The notes under the pieces are model-generated. The model was not told where the DNA came from. It was given only the letters and a program-made list of their open reading frames with translations, and searched no databases. The position numbers and the translations under genes are program-made. This document shows, piece after piece, positions 39,091 to 50,328 of a DNA stretch of 64,000 bases (position 1 is the stretch's first letter; every line of letters starts with the position of its first letter). Source of the DNA: Alteromonas sp. BMJM2 (GTDB lineage Bacteria; Pseudomonadota; Gammaproteobacteria; Enterobacterales; Alteromonadaceae); contig NZ_JAPVOT010000003.1 of NCBI RefSeq assembly GCF_027257845.1, forward strand, positions 1 through 64,000, read 5' to 3'.

Positions 39091-40533
39091 CTACGCTGTA
39101 CCACCTACCGTAAGTTCATCAATTTTAAGCGTAGGTTGCCCAACGCCCACTGGCACGCTTTGTCCGTCTTTACCACATACACCAATGCCTTTATCTAAGG
39201 CGACATCGTTACCTATCATTGAGATTTTTTGCATAACCTCTGGCCCGTTGCCGATAAGGGTTGCCCCTTTCACAGGCGCTGTAATCTTGCCATTTTCAAT
39301 GAGGTAAGCTTCGGCACTTGAGAATACAAATTTACCCGACGTAATGTCTACCTGACCACCGGCAAAATTAGGAGCGTAAATACCTCTTTCGATAGACGCA
39401 ATAATCTCTTGTGGATCGTGCTGTCCTTCTAGCATGTAAGTGTTTGTCATTCGCGGCATGGGCAAGTGTGCATAAGACTCCCTGCGGCCATTGCCTGTAG
39501 GCGCTACACCCATTAACTTAGCGTTGTGCTTGTCTTGCATGTAGCCTTTTAGAATGCCGTCTTCAATAAGTACGTTGTGCTGTGTTGCAGTGCCTTCATC
39601 GTCTACCGACAGTGAGCCTCGGCGATCGCTTAACGTACCATCATCAACAACCGTTACGCCTTTTGCTGCCACGCGCTCGCCAATGCGACCGCTAAATGTT
39701 GACGCACCTTTGCGGTTAAAGTCACCCTCTAAACCGTGCCCCACAGCTTCGTGAAGCAGCACACCTGGCCAGCCATTTCCGAGTACTACCGGCATAGCAC
39801 CTGCTGGCGCTGCCACAGCCTGCATATTAACGCGAGCCATATGAAGTGCTTCATCAGCTAAGTTTTCGTAAAGCGGCTTGCCATTTTCATCTGATTGGAA
39901 AAAAGCGTAGGCGTAACGACCACCCGCACCAGAAGAGCCACGCTCACGACGATCGCCATTTTCAAGCAATACAGAGCAGTTAAGACGCACTAACGGGCGG
40001 ATATCGGTAGCCAGTGTGCCGTCACTTCCGGCCACTAGTATTTCTTCATATACACCACTGATACTGACCACCACCTGATTAACCGATGGCTCTTGTTGGC
40101 GAATGTAGGCATCTACCGACCTAAGTAACGATATTTTCTCAGCATCTTGCATAGCAAGAATTGGGTTATTCTCGCTATATCGAGCGGTAAGAGGCTTTTC
40201 ACCTAATGCTGATACTTGCTGAGTACCGCCGCTAGGGGCAATACCACGTGCCGCTTTACAGGCTTTCAGTAACGCGTCTTCACTGATTTCGTCAGAATAC
40301 GCGAAGCCAGTTTTTTCACCACTGATCGCACGCACACCTACACCGCGCTCAATATTGTAACTACCTTCCTTGATAATACCGTCTTCTAACACCCAGCTTT
40401 CATGCTGGCTAGACTGGAAATACAAATCGGCGTAGTCAGTGTCATGGCGATGTATTGTCGCTAATGCACTCTCAAGCTTGGTAATATCAAGCCCTGAGTC
40501 TGATAATAAATGACGCTCTACAGATTTAGACAA
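39091..40533 (-). CDS. tldD: metalloprotease TldD
   Basis: A 480-residue TldD, the catalytic partner of PmbA. The zinc-binding HExxxH is visible as [11 protein letters not shown], with the N-terminal [20 protein letters not shown] block and [19 protein letters not shown] in the family arrangement. I chose TTG 40533, because AGGAG lies 5 bp upstream (40539-40543) and the resulting length matches E. coli TldD (481). An in-frame opening to 40599 lies wholly inside the upstream nitrilase gene. The start overlaps the nitrilase stop by 8 bp. Confidence 0.94.
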   Translation of the reverse strand: MSKSVERHLLSDSGLDITKLESALATIHRHDTDYADLYFQSSQHESWVLEDGIIKEGSYNIERGVGVRAISGEKTGFAYSDEISEDALLKACKAARGIAPSGGTQQVSALGEKPLTARYSENNPILAMQDAEKISLLRSVDAYIRQQEPSVNQVVVSISGVYEEILVAGSDGTLATDIRPLVRLNCSVLLENGDRRERGSSGAGGRYAYAFFQSDENGKPLYENLADEALHMARVNMQAVAAPAGAMPVVLGNGWPGVLLHEAVGHGLEGDFNRKGASTFSGRIGERVAAKGVTVVDDGTLSDRRGSLSVDDEGTATQHNVLIEDGILKGYMQDKHNAKLMGVAPTGNGRRESYAHLPMPRMTNTYMLEGQHDPQEIIASIERGIYAPNFAGGQVDITSGKFVFSSAEAYLIENGKITAPVKGATLIGNGPEVMQKISMIGNDVALDKGIGVCGKDGQSVPVGVGQPTLKIDELTVGGTA

Positions 40534-41344
40534 AGTGACTCCTGAATCGGTTATGTTGGGCAACCGGCATATTTTGTTTAATGGTTTCTCGTTCTGCAAT
40601 ATCTACACTGGCTTTTAATACGCCCTTGCCTGCAGCACGCTCTGCTATGGTTTCTCCCCACGGAGATAACACTATGCTGTGGCCATAGGTTTCACGCCCA
40701 TTGGCGTGGACTCCCACCTGGCCTGCGGCGATGACAAAGCACTGTTTTTCAATTGCTCGCGCTTTTAATAAGGCGTGCCAGTGAGCTTCACCGGTTTTTT
40801 GCGTAAATGCCGCTGGCAATACCAATATGTCGATATCCGCCATTGCAGTAAATAAACCTGGAAAGCGAATATCATAACATACCGCAAGGCCGATGTTGCC
40901 AATTGGTGTGTTTACCTTCACCACCTCGCTTCCCGCTTCTGTAAAGCGCGACTCTTTGTAGCTGCCTGTGGCATCGTTTACCGATACATCAAACATATGT
41001 ATTTTGCGATAATCAGCGAGGAGCGCTCCGTCGGGTCCAAACAACATACATGCGGCAGAGAACTGGTCTGGATTGGCTGTTTTGACCGGAAAAGTGCCAG
41101 ACACTATGTAGCATTGATAGCGTATTGCTAGCGCTGACAGATGCGCTTGTATCGGCCCCTGCCCTATTGCTTCTGCTACAGACAACTGCCCTTTGTCTTT
41201 ACCGCCAAAATACGCAAAGCATTCTGGCAGCACTACAAGGCTTTCCGGCGCAATGTCCGACTCTGACATAGCTTTAGACACCGCAGCCAGGTTTTCATCC
41301 ACATCTGGCGTAGATGTCATTTGCAGTGCAACTAGATTAACCAT
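40526..41344 (-). CDS. nitrilase-family amidohydrolase (carbon-nitrogen hydrolase)
   Basis: A 272-residue nitrilase-superfamily enzyme with its Glu-Lys-Cys triad: Glu in [12 protein letters not shown], Lys in YRKIHMFDV and Cys in AVCYDIRFP. It resembles the Nit1/YbeM group, whose members act as deaminated-glutathione or omega amidases. ATG 41344 has GGAGG 6 bp upstream and overlaps the yhdP stop by 8 bp; a TTG one codon earlier is less likely. It sits in the yhdP-nitrilase-tldD run, an arrangement common in gammaproteobacteria. Confidence 0.9.
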   Translation of the reverse strand: MVNLVALQMTSTPDVDENLAAVSKAMSESDIAPESLVVLPECFAYFGGKDKGQLSVAEAIGQGPIQAHLSALAIRYQCYIVSGTFPVKTANPDQFSAACMLFGPDGALLADYRKIHMFDVSVNDATGSYKESRFTEAGSEVVKVNTPIGNIGLAVCYDIRFPGLFTAMADIDILVLPAAFTQKTGEAHWHALLKARAIEKQCFVIAAGQVGVHANGRETYGHSIVLSPWGETIAERAAGKGVLKASVDIAERETIKQNMPVAQHNRFRSHFV

Positions 41345-44300
41345 CAATCACCTCCATTTTGATTCGGCGCACATCGTCTTGTGTTAGCGGTCTGTCTAAC
41401 GGGTCTTTTTCGATAGGCACATTTTGCGCAGGCAAACTTATATCTTTGCTGTTGCGGTCTACCTCGTCAAACTTTGGCTCGCTAATAGTGCCCGTTACGC
41501 GGTAATTCACATTTGAAATGACTTTTGCTGACGTAAGCACTTGGTCGATAGCAATCGCAGCCAATGCGGTAGGCGGCGTTGCCAAGAAATAGACCAGGAA
41601 CGGCAGGTTTCCGGTGACGTTTGGCGCAAATGACACATTGTAGTTGAGCCCGCCGGTACCAAGGTCAGTTAGGCCGGTAATTTCAATTTCCCCTGCACCG
41701 CCGTCAATTAACGTGTCATCGGTATAAGCTCTGCCATCAACAATGTTCAGCGTACCGCCCATATCATCGTAAAAGAAGCCTTTCGCAAATACGTCTCTGA
41801 AATCTAAACTCAATTTTCTCACCAATGAATTTAAACTAAAGAGCGTGAATATACGGGAGCCTTGGTCGCTTAATTCAGTTAAATAGCCGTCAGATAATGA
41901 CCATTCTACATCGCCCTGCAGTTTTCCAAGTTGAAAGTCCATGGGCGAATTTTGCCAGCTGAAATTGAATGCCACGTCAGCTTCAGAGTCTTTTATCCCC
42001 GACTCTATTTCAAATTCTTTCAACATTTGCCCCACATCAGGCGATGTGAGACTTCCTTCAATACTCGTCTTAACAGCACCGTTCACGTAATGCCAAAACC
42101 CCGTTGCGGTAACGTTAGTTTCTGGAGAACGTATCATCAGCTGGCGTGCATGCAGTCCGTTATTCGTTTTTGCTATATCAACCGTGACTTTACCTAAATC
42201 AATACCGTGAAATACACAGCTTTCACAGTAGAAGTACATTGGCGGAAGCGAGCGTGGATCGAGTTCAAAAGGGTCGCTCTTTGTTTCCTGCACACTATCA
42301 CCGGGCTTAGGTAAATTGAGGTAATCAGCGTTTATCTCAATACCTTGCTGCGCTAAATCTCCATTCACCCGAACGGTGCCTCGTGCAGCAGCAGAGCCAA
42401 TATCGAGCAACCAATCTTCATTTCGTTCTTGTGCATTCATCTGCACATTTTTAATGGAATGACCGGCGAAGGTCAGCTCTGCAGTCTTTGCAAATATTCT
42501 TGAGGGGGTGCCGAAAATACCGCCTTTCGTGGTACCGCTTTCGCCTTGCTTGTTATTGGTGGGTTTATTAGTGGCATCATTTCTATTTTTCTGTCCCCCT
42601 GATGTCAGCATAGAAACCGTGGTAAACCACTCTGCAACGTTAGCACTTTCCAAGTTAGCCGCAATACTAAACCCAGTCCCTATATTCGCAATATCACTTT
42701 CGCCCAGCGCAAGGTGAGCACGGGAAAACTGCATTTCTTGATGAGGTAATGTGCCAGTGAATCGAATATCGTTACCGAGTGTTGCTACCACATTTGAAGC
42801 TTGGCGATCTCCTGAGCTTTTAATATACAAAGGCAAACTTGTACCAGCCGGAGTTTCAAAAGGCGCAGGCAATATACTTTGTGTCGCGGTTAAGTCAGCG
42901 GTTAATTCAGCGGCGTAAGAAAAGCTATCTTTTGCCAAGGTTAAATCTACCGATGTTTGCCACTGAGTTTCACCGTCAATATAGTCAGTAAGTTCAGTGT
43001 TCACATAATTGGCAAGAGGGTGAACATGCCACCGGCCCGCTAATTGAACATTTAATGAGTAGTCTTTCTCTTGAACGCCACTAAGGTCGATGGACACTGC
43101 TTGATTCAAAAACTGGGCCGACAAATCTGTCGCGCTAATATTGCCATTATCAAATGCAATATCCCCGCTGGCCTTTTTAAAACGCATTTTCGTTGTAGGG
43201 ATATATACGGTGTTCTCAGCTAAAGCCGCGGTACCTGTAGCTCTTACCTGCTCACCATTAAGCGGAATATGCAAATGAATATCGGCAGAAAGAGGCCCTG
43301 AAACCTGAACATCTTGGTTCAATACTTTGCCCAACGAATCTTGAATAGATGACGCCATCATAAGCTGGGTGAGCCCCTCACCTGTGCCCTCGCCCGTGGC
43401 ATCGATTGTTAGAATTGAGCCGGGTTTGAACTTTGGAATACTGGCCGTCATATCGCCAATTCGCACATCGGCAAGCTTGGCAGAAGAGGTCGACATATAG
43501 AGACCGTCATTCACAAAGCGCAGGGAAAGGTCGAGTTCGTTTAAGGCGGGCCATTTCGATGAAAACAAGAAGTCACTGTCTTTAATATCCACGTAAGCTT
43601 GGAATACGCCTTGTCCTTCGGTGAAAGGAAAATCTTTCGTTTTTCCAAACCACAAAATGCGCGCTTTATCGATACTGCCTTTGCCAATAAACGCTCGTGT
43701 TAAATAGTTATCTAAATTATCGCTCATTACCGGAGATGGGAATAGCTCGCTCACGGTACCTAAAGACAGGGGGTCGATATCTGCGAACAACGACATGTGG
43801 CTAGTAGATGTATTGAGGCTAAATGCCGACGTAAGCGCTACGCTGTCGGTATCTACAATAATATTCTCACCTTTGAGCACCCACTGACGGGCCGATGCCG
43901 TGAGTTTCTTCGTTGCGGCGGGCTTCTTCGCTGTGGCAATGGTTGCACGTTCATCAGCCCCCTCTATATCGGCACCTTCAATATCAGCACCTACAATATC
44001 AGCCCCCTCAATAACAGCATCGTCAGAAGAGTCTTCATAAAGGGGATATATGTAAATATCTGCGGCGATTTTATTGACGTTTATATCTTTTTTGATAATG
44101 CCCTGGCTAGAGAGCTTACTGTCACTTGATTCTAAAAATACTGCTCCATTGTGTTTGTACCAAAAAAAGTCAGCATCCAGTGACGAGAGCCCTGGGATAG
44201 AGGCTGTCTTTGTCCATGTTAAATCTAACACTTTAGCCGCTAACGCAGGAGCACCATTTTGCCATTGCACTTGTAGCGTGGCTAATTCACCTTTGGGATC

Positions 44301-45389
44301 GAGTGCCCGTATTTCTTCTTCATTGGTGTCATCAAGAAACAGCGGTAGCAGCAATAAAAAAGGGTTTATTTCAACGGGCTTAATGGTGTTAAAAACTGCG
44401 TTACCATTATTGGATACATGGCCAATAACGTCCGTTGTTAACGTAGCGCTACTTGAGTTAAGTTTTAATTGGTCCACGCGAACATTCCAGCCATCCCTTG
44501 AAGGCATCGCTTGTAAGCTCCCTCCCGTGATACCTGTTACGGTTTTAACCCTTTCATTTCCCCATTGGAACAAACTGTTATTCAGTTCGGCTTGAACCGA
44601 GCCTATCGCGGTTTCAGAAAAGTTTGCCCATACCTCTAAGTTCGCTCTGCTTTGCGCCAAAGGACGTTTAGTTTTTATTAAATCACTTACCCATGGAGAA
44701 ATATCCAGGTCTTCTGCTTTAGCGTAAAACACGCCATCAAACTCATCTTTGTAGCCATTAATATCAATAACAAAAGACGCAGAGTTTGCAGATACCCCGT
44801 CAACTTTCATGCGCCCTAACCCTTGGTGACGTTCTTCACGGTTATTCCAAGACAGGCTGTCGATATTAAAGCTATTGGTATCGCCATTTCGGGTTAGTGA
44901 TATTTTACCCTCTTCTAAAGAGAAGCTTTGCAGTTGCTCTAAAAAGAGACGCTCTAACGCATTGATGACTGGAAACTTATTTTTGCTACTGCCTGAAACG
45001 CGGTCGGCATCGATATCTAGATGCAACCCGCGCAATTCAAACCGAGGGGAAGAGATGAGTCGTTGACGTAGGGACTGCCAGAAATCCAGCTCTACGTAAA
45101 TTTGTCGAATATTGAGTTCGACAGGAGATGCATCGTCTTTTGCTAACGACACTGAATTAAGCACAATACTCGGCCCGCTGCGCTCCCAGACCGCATGGAT
45201 CGTATCAATAGATAAATTTACGCCGTACTGCTCGTTGATATAATCTTCTAGCAAATGCTTGTTGTGCTCGATGTGAGGCAAGGCATACCTTGCAGCACTT
45301 AATACCAGAGCAAAAAGAACAAGTAATACGGCGAGCAGCAACCAAAACTTCTTCAATAAGTACGAAGCTGCCGACGAAAATTTTGTCAC
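41337..45389 (-). CDS. yhdP: YhdP family AsmA-like envelope protein
   Basis: A 1350-residue protein with one N-terminal membrane anchor (about 13-33, LLLAVLLVLFALVLSAA) and a very long periplasmic beta-rich body. The body has a DUF3971-type region and an AsmA-like C-terminal domain with GAGEIEITGLTDLGTGGLNY shortened in type (EITGLTDL). YhdP proteins bridge inner and outer membranes and help phospholipid transport. Length is normal for the family. An oddity is four 5-residue repeats of I(E/V)GAD at residues about 460-479. It begins at GTG 45389 with AAAGG upstream and lies 26 bp after rng. Confidence 0.92.
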   Translation of the reverse strand: MTKFSSAASYLLKKFWLLLAVLLVLFALVLSAARYALPHIEHNKHLLEDYINEQYGVNLSIDTIHAVWERSGPSIVLNSVSLAKDDASPVELNIRQIYVELDFWQSLRQRLISSPRFELRGLHLDIDADRVSGSSKNKFPVINALERLFLEQLQSFSLEEGKISLTRNGDTNSFNIDSLSWNNREERHQGLGRMKVDGVSANSASFVIDINGYKDEFDGVFYAKAEDLDISPWVSDLIKTKRPLAQSRANLEVWANFSETAIGSVQAELNNSLFQWGNERVKTVTGITGGSLQAMPSRDGWNVRVDQLKLNSSSATLTTDVIGHVSNNGNAVFNTIKPVEINPFLLLLPLFLDDTNEEEIRALDPKGELATLQVQWQNGAPALAAKVLDLTWTKTASIPGLSSLDADFFWYKHNGAVFLESSDSKLSSQGIIKKDINVNKIAADIYIYPLYEDSSDDAVIEGADIVGADIEGADIEGADERATIATAKKPAATKKLTASARQWVLKGENIIVDTDSVALTSAFSLNTSTSHMSLFADIDPLSLGTVSELFPSPVMSDNLDNYLTRAFIGKGSIDKARILWFGKTKDFPFTEGQGVFQAYVDIKDSDFLFSSKWPALNELDLSLRFVNDGLYMSTSSAKLADVRIGDMTASIPKFKPGSILTIDATGEGTGEGLTQLMMASSIQDSLGKVLNQDVQVSGPLSADIHLHIPLNGEQVRATGTAALAENTVYIPTTKMRFKKASGDIAFDNGNISATDLSAQFLNQAVSIDLSGVQEKDYSLNVQLAGRWHVHPLANYVNTELTDYIDGETQWQTSVDLTLAKDSFSYAAELTADLTATQSILPAPFETPAGTSLPLYIKSSGDRQASNVVATLGNDIRFTGTLPHQEMQFSRAHLALGESDIANIGTGFSIAANLESANVAEWFTTVSMLTSGGQKNRNDATNKPTNNKQGESGTTKGGIFGTPSRIFAKTAELTFAGHSIKNVQMNAQERNEDWLLDIGSAAARGTVRVNGDLAQQGIEINADYLNLPKPGDSVQETKSDPFELDPRSLPPMYFYCESCVFHGIDLGKVTVDIAKTNNGLHARQLMIRSPETNVTATGFWHYVNGAVKTSIEGSLTSPDVGQMLKEFEIESGIKDSEADVAFNFSWQNSPMDFQLGKLQGDVEWSLSDGYLTELSDQGSRIFTLFSLNSLVRKLSLDFRDVFAKGFFYDDMGGTLNIVDGRAYTDDTLIDGGAGEIEITGLTDLGTGGLNYNVSFAPNVTGNLPFLVYFLATPPTALAAIAIDQVLTSAKVISNVNYRVTGTISEPKFDEVDRNSKDISLPAQNVPIEKDPLDRPLTQDDVRRIKMEVIDG
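43953..44012 (-). repeat. 15-bp minisatellite inside yhdP
   Basis: Four tandem 15-bp units encode IEGAD-IVGAD-IEGAD-IEGAD. The units differ only at a few bases. They lie in a hydrophilic loop after the acidic stretch YEDSSDDAV, suggesting a tolerated, expandable insertion. Confidence 0.9.
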
Positions 45390-45415
45390 ACTATGCCTTT
45401 CTTAACGTTAAAGCG

Positions 45416-46882
45416 TTACATCATAACGACGTCGTACTTATCCTGGTTGTACAATGTTTCGGTTTGCACTTTAATTTGTTTCGTAACAAACACTTCTAAC
45501 TCAGCCAACATATGGGACTCTTCTCCCATCAGCGCTTCAGCAACTTTGGGGGACGCATAAACAACAAATTTGTCAGCATCATAGGCTCTGTTTACGCGCA
45601 CAATTTCACGCATAATTTCAAAGCAAATTGTCTCAATTGTTTTCACGGTGCCGCGCCCTTTACACACTGGGCACTCACCACACAAAATATGCTCAATACT
45701 TTCACGGGTTCGCTTGCGGGTCATTTCTATCAACCCCAGCGCGGTAAAACCGTGAATATTGATTTTGGCTCTATCCTTGTTTGTCGCTACCTCTAATGAA
45801 TGTAAGACCCGTCGTTTGTGATCAGGTTCAATCATATCGATGAAGTCGATAAGGATCATGCCACCTAGATTGCGTAAACGCAGTTGACGAGCGATAGCCT
45901 GAGTAGCTTCAGTATTGGTGTTAAAGATGGTTTCTTCTAGATTGCGGTGACCAACAAAGGCCCCCGTATTGATGTCGATAGTGGTCATTGCTTCGGTTTG
46001 ATCAATGATTAAGTAGCCACCGGATTTTAGGTCTACACGGCGCTCTAGCGCACGCTGCGCCTCATTTTCAACATCATATAAATCAAAAATTGGTCTATCG
46101 CCGGTGTAATACTCCAGCTTCCCATTCATTTCAGGCACGTATTCTTTTGTAAACTGAAACAGCTCTTGAAACGACAATTTGGAATCGATACGAATTCTAT
46201 CTAGCTCGGTGCCGACAAAGTCTCGAAGTACTCTTCGCGCTAGCGGCAAATCTTCATACAGGACGTTAGACTTACGTTTTTTCATCCGAGATTGAATTTT
46301 ATCCCACAGTCGACGCAAAAAGGCGGCGTCTTGCTGCAGTTCACTTTTACCCACGCCTTCAGCGGCCGTACGAAGAATGAAACCGCCGTTTTCATCACAG
46401 AATTCTTGTACTAGGGTTTTTAAGCGTTCTCGCTCTACTTCTTCCTCAATGCGCTGCGATACGCCCACATGAGTCACAGAGGGCATAAATACAAGGTACC
46501 GACTAGGAATGGTGATATCTGTGGTTAAACGAGCGCCTTTGGTGCCAATAGGGTCTTTTACCACCTGCACAACGATGTCTTGTCCGTCGCGTACCAACTC
46601 TCGAATATCTTGTTTTTGAATGTGGCTTGCTGATACTTCCTCGGCAATCTCGTTATGAATAACGATATCGGAAGCATGAAGAAATGCCGCTTTTTCTAAC
46701 CCTATATCCACGAATGCGGCCTGCATACCCGGTAATACACGGCTTACCTTTCCGCGGTAGATATTCCCCACCAGCCCTTTTTTGGTGTGCCGCTCAACGT
46801 GTATTTCTTGCAAAATACCGTTTTCAATAAGGGCAACTCGAGACTCTGACGGTGTAACGTTAATTAATAGCTCAGCACTCAC
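45416..46882 (-). CDS. rng: ribonuclease G
   Basis: A 488-residue RNase E/G-family endoribonuclease that matures the 5' end of 16S rRNA and takes part in mRNA decay. It begins ELLINVTPSESRVALIENG and has the S1 domain with GNIYRGKVSRVLPGMQAAFV shortened in type (GKVSRVLPGMQ). The catalytic aspartates lie in TTIDINTGAFVG (about 304) and LIDFIDM (about 347), and the zinc-link in CPVCKGRG. The lack of a long C-terminal tail identifies RNase G rather than RNase E. GTG start overlaps the maf stop by 4 bp (GTGA). Confidence 0.96.
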   Translation of the reverse strand: MSAELLINVTPSESRVALIENGILQEIHVERHTKKGLVGNIYRGKVSRVLPGMQAAFVDIGLEKAAFLHASDIVIHNEIAEEVSASHIQKQDIRELVRDGQDIVVQVVKDPIGTKGARLTTDITIPSRYLVFMPSVTHVGVSQRIEEEVERERLKTLVQEFCDENGGFILRTAAEGVGKSELQQDAAFLRRLWDKIQSRMKKRKSNVLYEDLPLARRVLRDFVGTELDRIRIDSKLSFQELFQFTKEYVPEMNGKLEYYTGDRPIFDLYDVENEAQRALERRVDLKSGGYLIIDQTEAMTTIDINTGAFVGHRNLEETIFNTNTEATQAIARQLRLRNLGGMILIDFIDMIEPDHKRRVLHSLEVATNKDRAKINIHGFTALGLIEMTRKRTRESIEHILCGECPVCKGRGTVKTIETICFEIMREIVRVNRAYDADKFVVYASPKVAEALMGEESHMLAELEVFVTKQIKVQTETLYNQDKYDVVMM

Positions 46883-47469
46883 TTCACAACTCCAAATTCG
46901 TTGAGCAATTGACGCGTTTCATACAAGGGTAATCCTACTACAGAACTTGAACTGCCGTTAATAGAAACGACGAATTCACCACCTACGCCCTGTATAGCAT
47001 AACTGCCTGCTTTATCAGCGGGCTCGCCGGTTTCCCAATAATCGACGATTTGCTGCGTTGTAAGCGTGGCGAAAGTAACTGCTGTTGCCACGGTTTGAGT
47101 AACTTGTTTCGCTTGGCTCAGAACACTTATCGAAGTGAGCACATGGTGGGTTTGTCCCGACAGCATGCTGAGTATGCGAATAGCGTCTGCTTTATCAACG
47201 GGCTTGCCCACGCATTCGCCATTAAAGGCAATCAATGTATCGCTGGCTAATACCACAGTGTTGTCTTGCAAAGCCTGTTGCTTTTCGAGCTTTTTCATCA
47301 CGGCTTGTGCTTTTTCGCTAGCAAGGCGCGCAACTAAGTCTTCCGGCTTTTCATCCGCCTTGGGTGTTTCGTCGATATCGGCAGGCAAAATGGTGTGAGC
47401 CACATTCATTTGTTTTAACAATGCAGTACGCCGAGGCGATGCAGAAGCAAGTATGAGGTGAATATGCAT
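46879..47469 (-). CDS. maf: Maf nucleotide pyrophosphatase (YhdE type)
   Basis: A 196-residue Maf protein that hydrolyses non-canonical or dTTP/UTP nucleotides. It has the N-terminal LASASPRRTALLKQM, the EKPEDLVARLASEKA block, ASDTLIAFNGECVGKP with the catalytic Asp, and IQGVGGEFVVSINGSSSSVVGLP near the end (shortened in type to GSYAIQG). Length and the link to mreD and rng match E. coli YhdE. The start lies 66 bp after mreD. Confidence 0.94.
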   Translation of the reverse strand: MHIHLILASASPRRTALLKQMNVAHTILPADIDETPKADEKPEDLVARLASEKAQAVMKKLEKQQALQDNTVVLASDTLIAFNGECVGKPVDKADAIRILSMLSGQTHHVLTSISVLSQAKQVTQTVATAVTFATLTTQQIVDYWETGEPADKAGSYAIQGVGGEFVVSINGSSSSVVGLPLYETRQLLNEFGVVK

Positions 47470-47535
47470 TGGCGGAACCTTAAAATGTTTATCGTCACGG
47501 CATAATAATACGCCTGCCGTGGATAACCGACATCA

Positions 47536-48012
47536 CTACATGATAGAAAATTGTCTTCGCGTTTTGCGCAGTAACCAAAACACCCAGGGCCAAAGCACCA
47601 TTGATGCTGCTACGGGCCACAAGTAATCAAATTGAAAATAGATATCGGTAAGAAGGTGTTGCACCCAGAAAGTCATTAAATGATAAAGCGAAGACAGCAA
47701 TCCGATAATAATTGCTTGTTGCCACACGGAGTAGTTTCTCAAGCGTTGATAGTTGGCTGCTAGAATATATATCGACACACTGAGGCCAAGACTGTGTATA
47801 CCTAACGTCGTGCCCACTAAAATGTCCATTGCCACACCGGTGATAAACGCAACCCCCACATTTACCCGATTAGGCAACGCCATACTCCAATATGCCAGTA
47901 CAACTAACACCCAGTCAGGGCGATAAACATCGGCTTGGATGGGCAGTGGTACAATCTGCAACACTAAGGCGATAATTATGCTGCCCCAAATAATAACGTT
48001 GCGTTTACGCAT
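47536..48012 (-). CDS. mreD: rod shape-determining protein MreD
   Basis: A 158-residue integral membrane protein with five to six predicted spans. It carries the MreD-type segments RPDWVLVVLAYWSMALP and GVAMDILVGTTLGIHSLGL. It works with MreB and MreC in the elongasome that directs lateral wall growth. The start overlaps the mreC stop by 8 bp, indicating coupling. Confidence 0.93.
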   Translation of the reverse strand: MRKRNVIIWGSIIIALVLQIVPLPIQADVYRPDWVLVVLAYWSMALPNRVNVGVAFITGVAMDILVGTTLGIHSLGLSVSIYILAANYQRLRNYSVWQQAIIIGLLSSLYHLMTFWVQHLLTDIYFQFDYLWPVAASMVLWPWVFWLLRKTRRQFSIM

Positions 48013-48913
48013 CTTCTGACTCTTCTACCACGTTGTCTTCGGGCTCTATTTCACTTTCACTGTCAATATCATCAACTGATTCACCGCGATCATCGCCTTC
48101 TTGCCAAAGCAACAGCAAATGACGCAGTCGGTCGAGACTTGCAGTTGGTGTCACAATGACCCGCGCAAAAGGACGGCTTTCATCTCTCACCACTTGAGTC
48201 ACTCGGGCAACTGGATACCCTTCGGGAAAAACACCGCCAAGACCAGACGAGACAAGTAGATCGCCTTCTTGAATATCAACGCTATGGGGTACGTGCTCAA
48301 CGTAAAGCTCATTAAGAGAGCCACTACCAGTGGCGATAAAGCGAATGTCGTTGCGCAATGAGCGCACCGGAATAGCATGGGTAACGTCAGCGACGAGTAA
48401 AACCCGGCTATTAATGGACCCTACTTCCATAACTTGCCCCACAATACCCGAGTCGTCTATGACAGGTTGGGATAAATACACCCCATCGATGGCGCCTTTG
48501 TTAATGACCACCTGCTGACTGTAGGGGTTCTTATCTACTGCCATTAACTCCGCCACCATTTTGCGCGAGCCCTTTCGCATGGGGGCTTGTAACAGAGCTC
48601 GAAGCTGTTCGTTTTCTTTCACCACCACATCGAACTGCTGAAGCTTCTCGCTCATCAGCAGCAATTGATTAGACATGGTTTGGTTTTCTGCAAGAAGCTG
48701 CTCTTTTGACGTCAGTCTTTGAGCACTCTCACTTAAAATAAGACCGGGAAGATTGGCTAAATACTGAATGGGACTCATAAGAGAATTTAAGTATACGCGG
48801 GTAGACTTAAACCCTTCTAATTTATGGTCGACAAATATCAATAACACCGACAGTACTAGTGCCAGTGTCAATCTGTTGTTTAATGAGGGACCGCGAGTAA
48901 ATATAGTATCCAT
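48005..48913 (-). CDS. mreC: cell shape-determining protein MreC
   Basis: A 302-residue MreC. A short cytoplasmic N terminus precedes a membrane span (about 13-30) and a coiled coil (about 60-100, LLAENQTMSNQLLLMSEKLQ). A periplasmic double beta-barrel domain follows (about 110-275), with AELMAVDKNPYSQQVVINKG and SSGLGGVFPEGYPVARV. The acidic C-terminal tail (DIDSESEIEPEDNVVEESED) is longer and more acidic than in E. coli. It lies 37 bp after mreB. Confidence 0.95.
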   Translation of the reverse strand: MDTIFTRGPSLNNRLTLALVLSVLLIFVDHKLEGFKSTRVYLNSLMSPIQYLANLPGLILSESAQRLTSKEQLLAENQTMSNQLLLMSEKLQQFDVVVKENEQLRALLQAPMRKGSRKMVAELMAVDKNPYSQQVVINKGAIDGVYLSQPVIDDSGIVGQVMEVGSINSRVLLVADVTHAIPVRSLRNDIRFIATGSGSLNELYVEHVPHSVDIQEGDLLVSSGLGGVFPEGYPVARVTQVVRDESRPFARVIVTPTASLDRLRHLLLLWQEGDDRGESVDDIDSESEIEPEDNVVEESEDA

Positions 48914-48950
48914 GATACAAAGAAGGCAACCTTAAGGTTGCCTTACCTGT

Positions 48951-50018
<1,068 letters not shown>

Positions 50019-50183
50019 TTAACGCGTATTTGCAAGGATGAGATGGCGACGCTTTAACGTGAAGTCGAATGTAATTTCGCACACTTTAACAATGAGGGCA
50101 ATTTTGGGCAAGCAATGCCTATGGTTACCGTTAAAATAACTTCATTTTTTAATTAAAAATACGCAAAATCTATATGCTCACTA

Positions 50184-50201
50184 TTGTCAGTGTAATGACA
50201 A
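50184..50201. repeat. short inverted repeat upstream of mreB
   Basis: TTGTCA-GTGTAA-TGACAA is an exact 6-bp inverted repeat with a 6-base spacer in the gap between mshQ and mreB. It could be an operator for mreB, which is not proven. Confidence 0.3.
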
Positions 50202-50328
50202 TACCACATAACAATGATTAACAACCGATTACCTTGTTAGAGGTGATGTCTGCCTCTAGCTGCATCTGGACATAGTGCCCCTTGCTTTGAGTCTACACCC
50301 CCATTTGTTCAACAAAGACAAACACGCT

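Noticed and set aside
40534..40599. Upstream start for tldD
   Set aside because: The added residues fall in the nitrilase coding region and exceed the family length; the TTG at 40533 has a well-placed ribosome site.
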